Assembly: GCA_905181595.1 (NCBI GenBank)
Contig: CAJIYI010000002.1
Coordinates: 161,857 to 225,856 of the forward strand
Origin: an uncultured SAR86 cluster bacterium
GTDB taxonomy: Bacteria > Pseudomonadota > Gammaproteobacteria > Magnimaribacterales > D2472
Reading direction: 5' to 3'
Length of the DNA stretch: 64,000 nucleotides
A program made the position numbers and the translations under genes. Positions within the stretch are counted from its first letter, which is position 1, and each line of letters opens with the position of its first letter. Below are positions 18,322 to 27,168 of the stretch, piece after piece. A model generated the notes under the pieces. The model saw only the letters and a list, made by a program, of their open reading frames with translations. It searched no databases and was not told where the DNA came from.

Positions 18322-19866
18322 ATGGCCACTCTTACATTTAAGGATTCTCTTAATCGCTTTCAAGATAATGGTTTTTTTCAAAACCTAGAGATTAATAGAG
18401 GTATTGAGCGAGAATCATTGAGGGTTGACCAAGATGGAAGTATTTCTCAAGCAGATCATCCAGAAAAATTAGGTTCTCCACTTACTAATGCCGACATAAC
18501 AACAGATTTTGCTGAGGCATTGGTTGAGCTTGTTACTCCTACCTTTAATTCTGCAGAGGGTTTGTTCAGCCATCTATCCAGCCTTCATCATTTTTTATAC
18601 AGCGCAATGGAAGATGAGTTGTTATGGAATTTTTCAATGCCTTGTGCTTTCAAAGATCCCAATGAAATTAGAATAGCTGAATATGGCAATTCAAATAGTG
18701 GGATGCTTAAGCATATATACAGAAAAGGTCTGAGTCTAAGATATGGATCAATTATGCAGTGCGTATCAGGCATACATTTTAATTTTTCTATTTCTAGGGA
18801 TTCTTGGCAAGCACTAGCAAACAAACCTGATCAGAAATTTATAGACGAAAAATATTTAGGCTTAATTCGAAATGTTAAAAGAAACTCATGGTTTCTATTG
18901 GATCAATTTGGTGCTTCACCAGTCACAAATGAATCGTACCTTCTTAACAGAGAGCACTCATTAGAGAAATATGGTGAAGAAGACTTATTTCTTCCATCAG
19001 CAACATCCTTGCGAATGAGTGAAGTGGGATATCAAAGTTCAATTCAAGAAGTCCTAGGGATTAATTATAATAATTTAGATGAGTTTATTGATTCAGTCAT
19101 TCAGGGCATTAATACCATGCATCCTGGATTTGAAGATTTAGGCTTGCTTGATAAAAAGGGAGAGCCTCAACAAATTTCAGCTGGAATCTTACAAATTGAA
19201 AACGAGTTATACGATATTGTGCGCCCCAAAAGAACTGGGGCTAGTACTTCTCGACCCTCTAATTTACTAAGGCGACACGGTATTGAGTACATTGAACTAA
19301 GAGGTGTTGATGTAAATCCTTTTGTTCCGGAAGGAATCTCTTTAAATAATATAAAGGTGCTTGATCTCTTCCTAATGCATTCTTTAATCTCAGAGAGTCC
19401 CCTTATCTCATACGAAGAAAGTGATGAGATCCGATTAAATCAAATGAAAATGGTTGAGCGTGGCCGCTCTGATGAAGTTAACTTAACTAGATCTGGATTG
19501 TCGCTAAGCCTGGCTAAAGTCAGAAAAGATTTTCACGAGGAGCTTATATTGCTTGCTGCTAAGATGGATGCATATTCATCTGGATATTCAGAAGCTTTAC
19601 AACAAGAAATAGGTAGAAAGGAATCTCTGAGTCAAAAAATTATGAATGAAATGAAAGAAACACATATGACATTTCAAGAGTATGGGCTGTCTCAGAGCAA
19701 GAAAATTGCTGCTAATTTTACTCAAAGCTCTAAGGAGGATTTATCTCTTTTTGTTGAAGCGGCTAAAGTATCCCGCAAAGAATTGAAAATACTTGAAGAA
19801 ACCTCGAGCGTGGACATTAATAAATATGTAGAATTATATAATTCAAAACTTAAAGGAAAAAAATGA
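18322..19866 (+). CDS. gshA: Glutamate-cysteine ligase, type 1
   Basis: First enzyme of glutathione synthesis, joining glutamate and cysteine with ATP. The 514-residue length and the motifs INRGIERESLRV near residue 22, TTDFAEALVELVTP near 56, SGIHFNFS near 150, RPKRTGASTSRPS near 310 and YIELRGVDVNPF near 337 are those of the gammaproteobacterial GshA family. I use ATG 18322 (MATLTFKDSLNRF); an upstream in-frame start at 18286 would overlap pckA codons. The stop overlaps the next gene as ATGA. Confidence 0.95.
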   Translation: MATLTFKDSLNRFQDNGFFQNLEINRGIERESLRVDQDGSISQADHPEKLGSPLTNADITTDFAEALVELVTPTFNSAEGLFSHLSSLHHFLYSAMEDELLWNFSMPCAFKDPNEIRIAEYGNSNSGMLKHIYRKGLSLRYGSIMQCVSGIHFNFSISRDSWQALANKPDQKFIDEKYLGLIRNVKRNSWFLLDQFGASPVTNESYLLNREHSLEKYGEEDLFLPSATSLRMSEVGYQSSIQEVLGINYNNLDEFIDSVIQGINTMHPGFEDLGLLDKKGEPQQISAGILQIENELYDIVRPKRTGASTSRPSNLLRRHGIEYIELRGVDVNPFVPEGISLNNIKVLDLFLMHSLISESPLISYEESDEIRLNQMKMVERGRSDEVNLTRSGLSLSLAKVRKDFHEELILLAAKMDAYSSGYSEALQQEIGRKESLSQKIMNEMKETHMTFQEYGLSQSKKIAANFTQSSKEDLSLFVEAAKVSRKELKILEETSSVDINKYVELYNSKLKGKK

Positions 19867-20861
19867 AAGCATTACAATGCGTAGAGTTAGCTGGACCTGA
19901 AAAACTAATATTTGGAGATGTAGCGGATCTTAAGCCTGGTGCTGGCGAGGTGTTGGTTCATGTGAAAGCGGCAAGTGTAAATTTTCCTGACGTTCTGATG
20001 ATTCAAGGGCTCTATCAGTTCCAACCGCCTATGCCTTTTATTCCAGGAGCAGAATGCTCGGGGATTGTTGCAGAAATTGGTGAGAGTGTTTCAACGTGCA
20101 AGGTTGGAGATCATGTTTTTGTTATGGCCGGACATGGCTGTTTTGCTGAACAGCTAGTTGTTGAAGAGGCTCGTGTAAACCTTGTGCCCAATGAGATGGA
20201 TTTTCCTGTGGCTGCTGCTCTTGCTATGACCTATGGAACATCACTTTATGCACTGAAACAAAGGGCGCAAATTCAGCCAGGTGAAACATTATTGGTCCTT
20301 GGTGCTGCTGGAGGTGTGGGACTTGCTGCAGTAGAACTTGGTAAAGCAATGGGAGCAAAGGTAATAGCTGCCGTATCATCAGAAGAAAAAATGCAAACAT
20401 GTTTAGATCATGGTGCTGATGAAGCATTCGTCTATCCATCTGGAAATTTAGACAGGGATCAGCAAAAAGAACTATCGAGCAAAATTAAAGAATTAACAGG
20501 CGGCATGGGCGCAAATGTTGTCTATGATCCAGTGGGAGGCTCTTTTAGTGAGCCTGCTTTAAGAGCTATAGCATGGGAAGGTCGTTTTTTAGTAATAGGC
20601 TTTGCTGCAGGTGAAATACCAAAACCTCCTCTTAATTTAGCTCTTCTTAAAGGATGCCAAATAGTGGGTGTATTTTGGGGGGCTTGGGCAGGAATGTTTC
20701 CAGATGAAAATCAGAAGAATTTTCAAGAGCTCTTTGAATTATATGCTGAAGGTAAAATTAACCCAGAAATTGCAGATAGATTTTCACTGGAAAATGGTGC
20801 TCAAGCTATCGCGCATCTTAAAGACAGAAAAGCCAGAGGCAAGGTAATTATTGATGTTTAA
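19863..20861 (+). CDS. NADPH:quinone oxidoreductase-like medium-chain dehydrogenase
   Basis: Member of the zinc-independent quinone oxidoreductase branch of the medium-chain dehydrogenase/reductase superfamily, 332 residues. The N-terminal GroES-like domain has SVNFPDVLMIQGLYQ and PGAECSGIV; the Rossmann domain has GAAGGVGLAAVELGKAMGA near residue 147 and TGGMGANVVYDPVGG near 212. No structural zinc cysteine cluster is visible. The true substrate cannot be told from sequence; members reduce quinones, enones or acyl-CoA enoyls. It is coupled to gshA by ATGA and to the phosphatase gene by an overlap, so it may share an oxidative-stress role with glutathione synthesis. Confidence 0.85.
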   Translation: MKALQCVELAGPEKLIFGDVADLKPGAGEVLVHVKAASVNFPDVLMIQGLYQFQPPMPFIPGAECSGIVAEIGESVSTCKVGDHVFVMAGHGCFAEQLVVEEARVNLVPNEMDFPVAAALAMTYGTSLYALKQRAQIQPGETLLVLGAAGGVGLAAVELGKAMGAKVIAAVSSEEKMQTCLDHGADEAFVYPSGNLDRDQQKELSSKIKELTGGMGANVVYDPVGGSFSEPALRAIAWEGRFLVIGFAAGEIPKPPLNLALLKGCQIVGVFWGAWAGMFPDENQKNFQELFELYAEGKINPEIADRFSLENGAQAIAHLKDRKARGKVIIDV

Positions 20862-21729
20862 GAAAGCGGGAATTTTAATTCTATGCGGCTTTCTTGCTCA
20901 ATGCTCAAATAATAATAATCTTATGGACAGACCTATTCACACTAATGATTCCTCACTTCAAAATGAGGAATATCGTCTTTTGCCTATGGACGGGTCTTAC
21001 AACACCAGAGAACTTGGTGGCTATAAAACAAAAGATGGTAAATCTGTTAAATGGGGTGTTTTATATAGATCGGATAAGTTAAGCGACATATCCTCAGCAG
21101 ACCAAGAGTACATTCAAAACCTAGGAATCAAGCGAATCGTTGATTTCAGATCAATCACAGAAAAAACAGAAAATCCTGATCTAATTCCAGAAGGAATTAG
21201 TTACGTTGAAATGCCAATTGAAGTTGATGGTGCAATTAGAACACAGATCGAAGACATCTTAAGGGGCAATGTAGAAGGCGATGTGAAAAGCTTTCTTATA
21301 GACGCTAACAAAGAGTTTATTACAGACTATAAAAGCGTTTACAGCAAATTTATAAAGGACTTAATTAACAGTGATGGGCCTACCCTATTCCATTGCACGG
21401 CTGGGAAAGACAGAGCAGGTTTTGCCGCAGCAATAACTTTGATAGCTTTGGGCGTCCCAAAGGAAGTGGTAATTAACGACTACATGAAAACCAATACCTT
21501 CACTGCAGATAGAATTGATGACATGCTGGATCAAATTAAATTAATGAGTCTTTTTCAAGCAGATGTTGAAATTCTTCGTCCGCTGCTTGGGGTAGAGCAA
21601 GAGTATATTGAGATGGCATTTAAGACTGCAGAGGAAACCTATGGCTCTCTAGAAAACTATATTAGAGAAGGGCTAGAAATATCTGATGAAGAAATTATTG
21701 AGCTTCGTTCGTTACTCTTAGAGGGCTAA
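20854..21729 (+). CDS. Lipoprotein tyrosine phosphatase (Y_phosphatase3 / Siw14-like)
   Basis: Predicted surface or periplasmic lipoprotein: basic start, hydrophobic stretch and lipobox LAQC near residue 17. The mature part begins with NTRELGGYKTKDGKSVKWGVLYRSDKL, the opening typical of the Y_phosphatase3 family, and the catalytic P-loop HCTAGKDRAG (CX5R) is intact near residue 182, with the family alpha-helical tail after it. Known relatives remove phosphate from tyrosine or inositol pyrophosphates; the substrate here is unknown. ATG 20854 is used; a TTG at 20851 adds one residue. Its stop shares CTAA with the convergent sco gene. Confidence 0.82.
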   Translation: MFKKAGILILCGFLAQCSNNNNLMDRPIHTNDSSLQNEEYRLLPMDGSYNTRELGGYKTKDGKSVKWGVLYRSDKLSDISSADQEYIQNLGIKRIVDFRSITEKTENPDLIPEGISYVEMPIEVDGAIRTQIEDILRGNVEGDVKSFLIDANKEFITDYKSVYSKFIKDLINSDGPTLFHCTAGKDRAGFAAAITLIALGVPKEVVINDYMKTNTFTADRIDDMLDQIKLMSLFQADVEILRPLLGVEQEYIEMAFKTAEETYGSLENYIREGLEISDEEIIELRSLLLEG

Positions 21730-22376
21730 CGAGGAGTTACTACAGACTGAAAAGTTAAGAGAAACTTCTCTTCATCAAATGGTGGTCTAAAAAAGCCAAA
21801 GAATTTTCCCTGCGGATCAATAAGCAAAATATTATTTGTATGATTTTCTAAGTGATCAATCGAGTGATGCGCATGACTGCTTGGCGGCTCAACAACCATG
21901 ACATTTAATTGGGTGGCTAAACTTAATAGCATTGGTCTATTGGCTCGAGCGCCAATAAAGTTTTGATTGAATGCCTTCGCATATTTATCAATAATCTCAG
22001 GCGAATCATTTTCTGGATCAATCGTAACTAACATTGCTTGTTTATCTGAAAAATCAAAGTCCTTTTGCTCTAATGTGGCATATAAGTTTCTGATTAATGA
22101 CATAGCAATTGGGCACTCATCTGGACAACGAGTAAATCCAAAATACATTAAGGTCCATTTGCCTATAAGGTCATCCTGGTTAATGGTTTTATTGTTTGCT
22201 GTCACTAAAGTAAAGTCAGAGAAAGCCTTAGATTCAGGGAATAGATAGAAACCATTTACTAACAGCTCGGGCGCCGAGAGATATCTCGGTGTTGTTAGCT
22301 TATTAATAAATAGAAATTGAACCGCTGTCATGAATAGAACTATTAGCAACAAAGAAACTTTAATATTTTTTGACAT
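21726..22376 (-). CDS. SCO1/SenC family copper chaperone
   Basis: Inner-membrane anchored thioredoxin-fold protein that delivers copper to the CuA centre of cytochrome oxidase subunit II. A single N-terminal membrane segment (residues about 6-25) is followed by a domain with the copper-binding cysteines in RCPDECP (CXXXC) and the distal histidine in NHTNNILLIDPQGKF. Length 216 is usual. It is the last gene of the minus-strand cytochrome oxidase locus, directly after ctaB, and its stop overlaps that of the convergent phosphatase gene by four bases. Confidence 0.93.
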   Translation of the reverse strand: MSKNIKVSLLLIVLFMTAVQFLFINKLTTPRYLSAPELLVNGFYLFPESKAFSDFTLVTANNKTINQDDLIGKWTLMYFGFTRCPDECPIAMSLIRNLYATLEQKDFDFSDKQAMLVTIDPENDSPEIIDKYAKAFNQNFIGARANRPMLLSLATQLNVMVVEPPSSHAHHSIDHLENHTNNILLIDPQGKFFGFFRPPFDEEKFLLTFQSVVTPR

Positions 22377-22378
22377 AG

Positions 22379-23239
22379 TTAAATCAAGTAATGGTCTATC
22401 AACAGAGCAGCAAAAATTAAAAAAATGTAATATATAGAATATACAAAAGTTGGAAATGCATTTTCATTATTTTTATCACGATAAAGCCTAATGGAATAAA
22501 GCATAAATATTGCTCCAAGCACTAAAGCTGAAATTAGATAAAAAACTCCAGACATTAAGACAATGAATGGTAGAAGACTTACTAAAATCAGAATAATTGT
22601 ATAAAGAATAATTTGTAGCTTGGTAAATTTCACACCATGAGTCACCGGTAACATTGGAATATTTTCCTTCGCGTAGTCTTCTCTTCTGTGAATTGCCAAA
22701 GCCCAAAAATGAGGTGGAGTCCAAGCAAAAATAATAAGCACTAAAAGCAATGCATTAGGATCAACTGAATTAGTTACAGCGGTCCAGCCAAGCAATGGTG
22801 GTGCCGCTCCAGCCAATCCCCCAATAACAATATTTTGAGGCGTGGCTCGTTTTAAGTAGACTGTGTATATGAAAGCATAACCAATCAAAGAAGCTAAAGT
22901 TAAAATTGCAGTTAGGGTGTTTACATAAACAACTAATATCAGGGCGCCTAAAATACCCAGCACTAGTGCAAAAATTGATGCATTTACAGGAGACACATCG
23001 CCTTGGGGGATTGGTCTATTTTCAGTTCTGTTCATATTGGCATCAACTTTTCTATCAATAATTTGATTAATAGCTGCAGCAGACGATGCGCACAGTGCTA
23101 TTCCAAGCATTGCAAAGGCAATCAAAGATAGTGGAGGAAGCGTCTTGCTTGCAAGCAATGAGCCGACAAGAGCAGTGATGAGCATCATCAAGACCACATT
23201 TGGCTTACAAAGCTCGTAATAATTCTTAAGGGTGTTCAT
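22379..23239 (-). CDS. ctaB: Protohaem IX farnesyltransferase (haem O synthase)
   Basis: Transfers a farnesyl group to haem B to make haem O, the precursor of haem A for the oxidase encoded at 25.7-29.9 kb. UbiA-superfamily membrane protein with about nine hydrophobic helices. The first aspartate-rich motif is NQIIDRKVDANMNRTENRP and the second region is RREDYAKENIPMLPVTHG. I choose ATG 23239 (MNTLKNYYELCKPN), which overlaps the corrected ctaA stop as ATGA; an upstream ATG at 23248 is also in frame. Length about 286. Confidence 0.95.
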   Translation of the reverse strand: MNTLKNYYELCKPNVVLMMLITALVGSLLASKTLPPLSLIAFAMLGIALCASSAAAINQIIDRKVDANMNRTENRPIPQGDVSPVNASIFALVLGILGALILVVYVNTLTAILTLASLIGYAFIYTVYLKRATPQNIVIGGLAGAAPPLLGWTAVTNSVDPNALLLVLIIFAWTPPHFWALAIHRREDYAKENIPMLPVTHGVKFTKLQIILYTIILILVSLLPFIVLMSGVFYLISALVLGAIFMLYSIRLYRDKNNENAFPTFVYSIYYIFLIFAALLIDHYLI

Positions 23240-24206
23240 TTTTTCCAAACTATAAAATTAACCATAAGTGTAGTTAAGAGTAACGCAGCAGCGACTAAAT
23301 TGTGAGCAATTGCTATGTAAAGAGGCAAGAACATAAACAACGTTCATTATCCCAAGAGAAATTTGGGTTACCAAAACCAAGCCTAGGGTAGAGGCTAATG
23401 GTGCGGCGTTTGAAAACCATAGGCGCGTCACTAATATTGCAAAAATTAACGTCACAAAAATCGCGCTGATTCTATGAGAATAATGAATTGCAACTCTTGC
23501 ATCATTATCTAGCAACCCGTAAAGATAATTTGGTCCCACTTCCTGAAATAGATTGAAGCCATTAGCAAAATCCATCGGCGGGAGATACGAGCCCTGACAA
23601 GTTGGAAAATCTGCACAGGCCAAAGATGCATAATTTGTACTGGTCCATACACCCAGAAAAATTTGTACTATTAAAGCGACTAATGCCAAAGCAGCCAAAG
23701 GCTTTAAATGCTCAATTTGATAACTTTTAATGTAATCAGCTGAGGTTAAATATAAATAAAAAAATAAGCTCAATGTAGTGAAGCCTCCAAAAAGGTGGCC
23801 CGTGACAATAATCGGAAGTAGTTTTAAGCTCACCGTAAGGTACCCAAAAATACCTTGGCAACATATAAAAAATAGCAAAAATGCGGTAATTCGTTTGATT
23901 TTCAGCGGGTAATTTATATTTAAATGCGGTTACGGTTAATGCTATTGCGATCAAGCCCAAAAAAGCAGCAAAATACCTATGCACAACCTCTGGAATTGCC
24001 TTATCAATTTCATAAGGAAACTGAGGATACCTTTGTTCGGCAAGGAGAACATCTGCCTCTGAGGTTGGAAAAACAACAAAGCCATAGCACCCTGGCCAAT
24101 CTGGACAACCCAGTCCAGCATCTACTAATCGTGTCCACGCTCCAAGAGCGATCACGACAAAAGCCATGCATAGTCCAAAAAGAGATAGTCCTCGAATCAT
24201 ACTCAT
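23236..24206 (-). CDS. ctaA: Haem A synthase (CtaA/COX15), two frameshifts
   Basis: Oxidises haem O to haem A in the inner membrane. The N-terminal frame (from 24206) has GAWTRLVDAGLGCPDWPGCYG near residue 22 and EVVHRYFA; the C-terminal frame has GVWTSTNYASLACADFPTC and IHYSHRISA, giving the paired haem-ligand histidines and conserved cysteines. An extra C in the GGG/CCC at 23907-23909 breaks the first half; corrected it reads KLPLKIKRITAFLLFFICCQG. An extra T near 23327 breaks the end; corrected it reads LPLYIAIAHNLVAAALLL and stops at 23236, overlapping the ctaB start. Corrected length is about 323 residues. Confidence 0.9.
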
Positions 24207-24215
24207 ATTAATACC

Positions 24216-24743
24216 TTAAGATCTTTTAAGAATTAGCTTTGGGTCCATGGAGATTGGAAAAAACATTACTGCTCTGCCGTATGAATCAATGATAAAAATT
24301 TTCTGCTCCTTAAAAAAATCTTCACCCTCTAAAGTATCTATTTTTTTGTACAGTAGCTCTTGTTCATCGATAATAATTTCATTTCTAGGATAGTCCTTTA
24401 ATGCAGAATCAAGATTTGCAGATGGTTTTGCAAATACAACACGTTTTAATCGATATATGTCTCGATTCAATGCAACGTTTAATTGCCTCATTAGATATAG
24501 AGCTTGCTCTAAATCTTCTGCTTCTAAGCCATAAGTTCCAAAAATCCATTTTCCATCTTCAAACGTAAGATTGCCCGAGCTTGTTTGGAGGTTTAAATCA
24601 GTTACATCAAAGTACTCTTGAAAAAAGGTTCCATTATTTTTTGTATCTTTAGGAGAGTAGCCTGATTGAAATGACAGGGTAGAAAATATTAATACTGCCA
24701 ATGGGGTAATTAAAAGTGCTGCTAGGAATAATTTATTTTTCAT
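24216..24743 (-). CDS. Hypothetical membrane-anchored protein of the cytochrome oxidase assembly locus
   Basis: Not assigned to a characterised family from sequence alone. 175 residues with one N-terminal membrane segment (about 7-27) and a periplasmic domain that looks like a degenerate SCO/thioredoxin-type fold (TFEDGKWIFGTYG, then FIIDSYGRAVMFFP), without copper-binding cysteines. In many gammaproteobacteria a protein of this kind lies between ctaA and SURF1, as here. That position suggests a helper role in assembling the oxidase, but the biochemical function is unknown. Spacing to SURF1 is zero, so the two are co-translated. Confidence 0.75.
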   Translation of the reverse strand: MKNKLFLAALLITPLAVLIFSTLSFQSGYSPKDTKNNGTFFQEYFDVTDLNLQTSSGNLTFEDGKWIFGTYGLEAEDLEQALYLMRQLNVALNRDIYRLKRVVFAKPSANLDSALKDYPRNEIIIDEQELLYKKIDTLEGEDFFKEQKIFIIDSYGRAVMFFPISMDPKLILKRS

Positions 24744-25448
24744 TTATTTCTCTCTTTTTAGTGCGTATAAAAACATGCCCAGAAGGACGATGCTCATCGT
24801 AAACCATTGCATGGCATAGCCATAATGTTTTACCGGGGTTATGGCGAAGGGCTTAATTTGAATAAACTCTGTAATTTGACTGGAGCCTGGGTCTAACACT
24901 AGAACAATATCTAAGATTGGCTCTTTAAAAGCCGATGCTATTACCTCGACAGCCTTTGTTTGAGATACACGAGGCCATTCATTGGTGAGAAGCTCGCTTC
25001 CAGCTAAGACTCCTTGCTCAGGACTAGTAACAGTAGCAATAATTCTAGATTTCTTTTCTAAAATATTTAGTTGAGGGAGGTCTGATCGAGATTGACCTTG
25101 TGCTATCCACCCTCTATCCACGAGAACTATTTTATTATCGTCAAACCTAAAGGGTGTAAAAATTTTATATCCTACCTTGCCTTTATGAATTTGATTGTCT
25201 ATCAGAATCTGTCTTGAAGAATCAAAAATGCCATCAACAAAAACGCGACTCCAGTCTGGTGATTGGCTGGTTAGTCTGATTGGAGGAGATTCTTGCTCAG
25301 AATTAAAAGCTTGAAGCAGTCCTTCCTTATGCGCAGCTCTTTCTATTTGCCATACACCTAAAAACACAAAGACTATTACAAAAAAAATAGAAAAAGATGC
25401 GAGTAATTTATTCTCTTGAATTTGGTCTTTTAGTTTAAATTTTGTCAT
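24744..25448 (-). CDS. SURF1 family cytochrome oxidase assembly protein
   Basis: Inner-membrane assembly factor that presents haem A to subunit I of haem-copper oxidases. Two membrane segments bracket a periplasmic domain: the first at residues about 18-36 (FLGVWQIERAAHKE follows, a SURF1 hallmark) and the second at about 212-230 (YAMQWFTMSIVLLG). The middle has VLVDRGWI near residue 104 and NQIHKGKVGYKI. Length 234 is normal. It is divergently transcribed from the DUF2909 gene with only 24 bases between. Confidence 0.92.
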   Translation of the reverse strand: MTKFKLKDQIQENKLLASFSIFFVIVFVFLGVWQIERAAHKEGLLQAFNSEQESPPIRLTSQSPDWSRVFVDGIFDSSRQILIDNQIHKGKVGYKIFTPFRFDDNKIVLVDRGWIAQGQSRSDLPQLNILEKKSRIIATVTSPEQGVLAGSELLTNEWPRVSQTKAVEVIASAFKEPILDIVLVLDPGSSQITEFIQIKPFAITPVKHYGYAMQWFTMSIVLLGMFLYALKREK

Positions 25449-25472
25449 TTTAAAAGTGATACAATTCTTCTT

Positions 25473-25667
25473 ATGTGGCTCAGACCTCTTATTTACGCTG
25501 TTATTATCTTAATCCTTTTAAGCTTGGCTAGTAGCTTGTTTTTCCTTTTTAAAGATCAGGGTCAGGGCAAACGTTCTGTTTATAGCCTGGGAGTGAGGGT
25601 CAGTTTAGCTGCATTTCTATTAATGCTTGTAGCCTATGGTTTGTCTACCGGGCAGCTAGGTAACTAG
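25473..25667 (+). CDS. DUF2909 twin-transmembrane protein
   Basis: Small 64-residue membrane protein with two hydrophobic helices (about 5-26 and 42-60) joined by a short basic loop, KDQGQGKRSVYSLG. This layout and its place between coxC and SURF1 match DUF2909, found in this locus in many gammaproteobacteria; its function is unknown. It is the only plus-strand gene in the oxidase locus. A TACAAT element at 25460-25465 lies just seven bases before the ATG, so it might be transcribed with almost no leader. Confidence 0.75.
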   Translation: MWLRPLIYAVIILILLSLASSLFFLFKDQGQGKRSVYSLGVRVSLAAFLLMLVAYGLSTGQLGN

Positions 25668-25690
25668 CCGTTTTAGCCAAGAACCTAGAG

Positions 25691-26596
25691 TTACAAGATA
25701 TAAACAAATAGAAATAACATTACCCAGACGACATCAACGAAATGCCAATACCATGAGGCTGCCTCAAAACCGAAGTGACTTTTGGAATCAAAATGGTTGT
25801 GAAACACGGATCTAGAAAGCATCACTGCTAACATAAAGCCGCCCATCATCACATGAAAGCCATGAAAGCCAGTCAGCATAAAAAAGGTTGAGCCATAAAT
25901 ACCTGAGTTGAGTGTCAACCCGTAAAGAGCATATGCTTCATAGTATTCAAGCACTTGTAATGCAACAAAAACAAGAGCAAGAGTAACGGTTACTGCTAGC
26001 CATTTATTAAATACTTTCTTGTTATCCTCTTTAAGGGCCAGATGTGCAAAATGCACTGTAACGCTAGAACTTAAAAGAACAATGGTATTCCACATAGGGA
26101 GCCATTCAAGGGCATGGTTCCATCCAGGCCAACTCATATTTTTATCTGCTAAAGCAAATGCTTTGCCGGCATCAGGAGTAGACATAACAGGCCAAGAAGC
26201 TTCGAAACCTTCCCACAGCATATTTGCTAAGCCCTTTTCACCCTCTCCTCCCAACCAAGGTACAGAGAAATTTCTTACGTAAAATAGAGCACCGAAGAAA
26301 GCCCCAAAAAACATAACCTCAGAAAAAATAAACCAGCCCATACCAAATACAAATGATTTTTGTAATTGTTCGCTATTTAAGCCTGCTATGTGTTCCTTGG
26401 TTACCGTTCTAAACCAAAGAAACAAAGTCGTCGCTAGAACTGCAAGACCTGAATAAAGGACATATACCGCATTACTCTCAGGATCATCTAGGCTATTAAT
26501 AGTACTTGAGGCGCCCATAACCAGTAAAAAAAGAGCGAATGCCATAAATATTGGGTATTTGCTTTGATCTGGGACATAGTATTTTTGGTAACTCAT
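25691..26596 (-). CDS. ctaE: Cytochrome c oxidase subunit III
   Basis: Core membrane subunit of the aa3/caa3 oxidase that stabilises the proton-pumping enzyme. The 301-residue protein has about seven membrane helices; typical segments are GMGWFIFSEVMFFGAFFGALFY near residue 85 and TGFHGFHVMMGG with ASWYWHFVDVVWVMLF at the C-terminus. The loop around residues 140-165 is longer than in mitochondrial subunit III. It overlaps ctaG by four bases at its start and closes the coxB-coxA-ctaG-coxC operon on the minus strand. Confidence 0.96.
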   Translation of the reverse strand: MSYQKYYVPDQSKYPIFMAFALFLLVMGASSTINSLDDPESNAVYVLYSGLAVLATTLFLWFRTVTKEHIAGLNSEQLQKSFVFGMGWFIFSEVMFFGAFFGALFYVRNFSVPWLGGEGEKGLANMLWEGFEASWPVMSTPDAGKAFALADKNMSWPGWNHALEWLPMWNTIVLLSSSVTVHFAHLALKEDNKKVFNKWLAVTVTLALVFVALQVLEYYEAYALYGLTLNSGIYGSTFFMLTGFHGFHVMMGGFMLAVMLSRSVFHNHFDSKSHFGFEAASWYWHFVDVVWVMLFLFVYIL

Positions 26597-27168
26597 AGGG
26601 AAGCCTCCATTTCATGACCATCATGATGATCAGTCATTTCTAAATCGTTATAGTCTGTAACATCAAAAATTGTATAGGAAAGCACAACGCTCTTAATGGA
26701 ATCTGGTAATTCGTCATCAAAGATTAGTCTAACGGGTAGAAGGGCTTCCTCTCCGGGAGCTAACTCCTGCTCCTCAAAACAAAAGCACTCAAGTTTTTTG
26801 AGATGAGATGCTGCATTAGATGGAGCAACGCTGGGGATTGCCTGGGCAATCATTCTCTTGTTTGTAGGGTTTTTGACGTAAAAAGTTGCTGTATGGTATT
26901 TACCAGTTTGAATTTTTATTTGGCTTTCTGATGGTCTAAAAATCCATGGCATTTGCTCATTATTATGAGAAACAAATTGAATTGATACATCTCTACCGAT
27001 TTCAGTTTCTAGATTTTGGTTCGTAGTAGCCTCAAGCTCAATCTTACCGTTTAGCCCTGTAACCTCACAAAAAACATCATACAAGGGAACCAGTGCAAAA
27101 GAGAATGTGAACATTCCCAGCACAGAGAAACAAAGTAACTTTATTGTTTTTTTGCTCCCTTCATTCAT
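26593..27168 (-). CDS. ctaG: Cytochrome c oxidase copper chaperone CtaG (Cox11)
   Basis: Inner-membrane protein that inserts CuB into subunit I. One N-terminal membrane helix (residues about 10-30) precedes an immunoglobulin-like periplasmic domain with the copper-binding CFCFEEQ motif near residue 128 and PVRLIFDDELPD. A third conserved Cys is at DVFCEVTG. The C-terminus ends in a His-rich tail (DHHDGHE) that may also bind metal. It is coupled to coxA (shared base at 27168) and to coxC, the classical order for aa3-type operons. Confidence 0.94.
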   Translation of the reverse strand: MNEGSKKTIKLLCFSVLGMFTFSFALVPLYDVFCEVTGLNGKIELEATTNQNLETEIGRDVSIQFVSHNNEQMPWIFRPSESQIKIQTGKYHTATFYVKNPTNKRMIAQAIPSVAPSNAASHLKKLECFCFEEQELAPGEEALLPVRLIFDDELPDSIKSVVLSYTIFDVTDYNDLEMTDHHDGHEMEASL

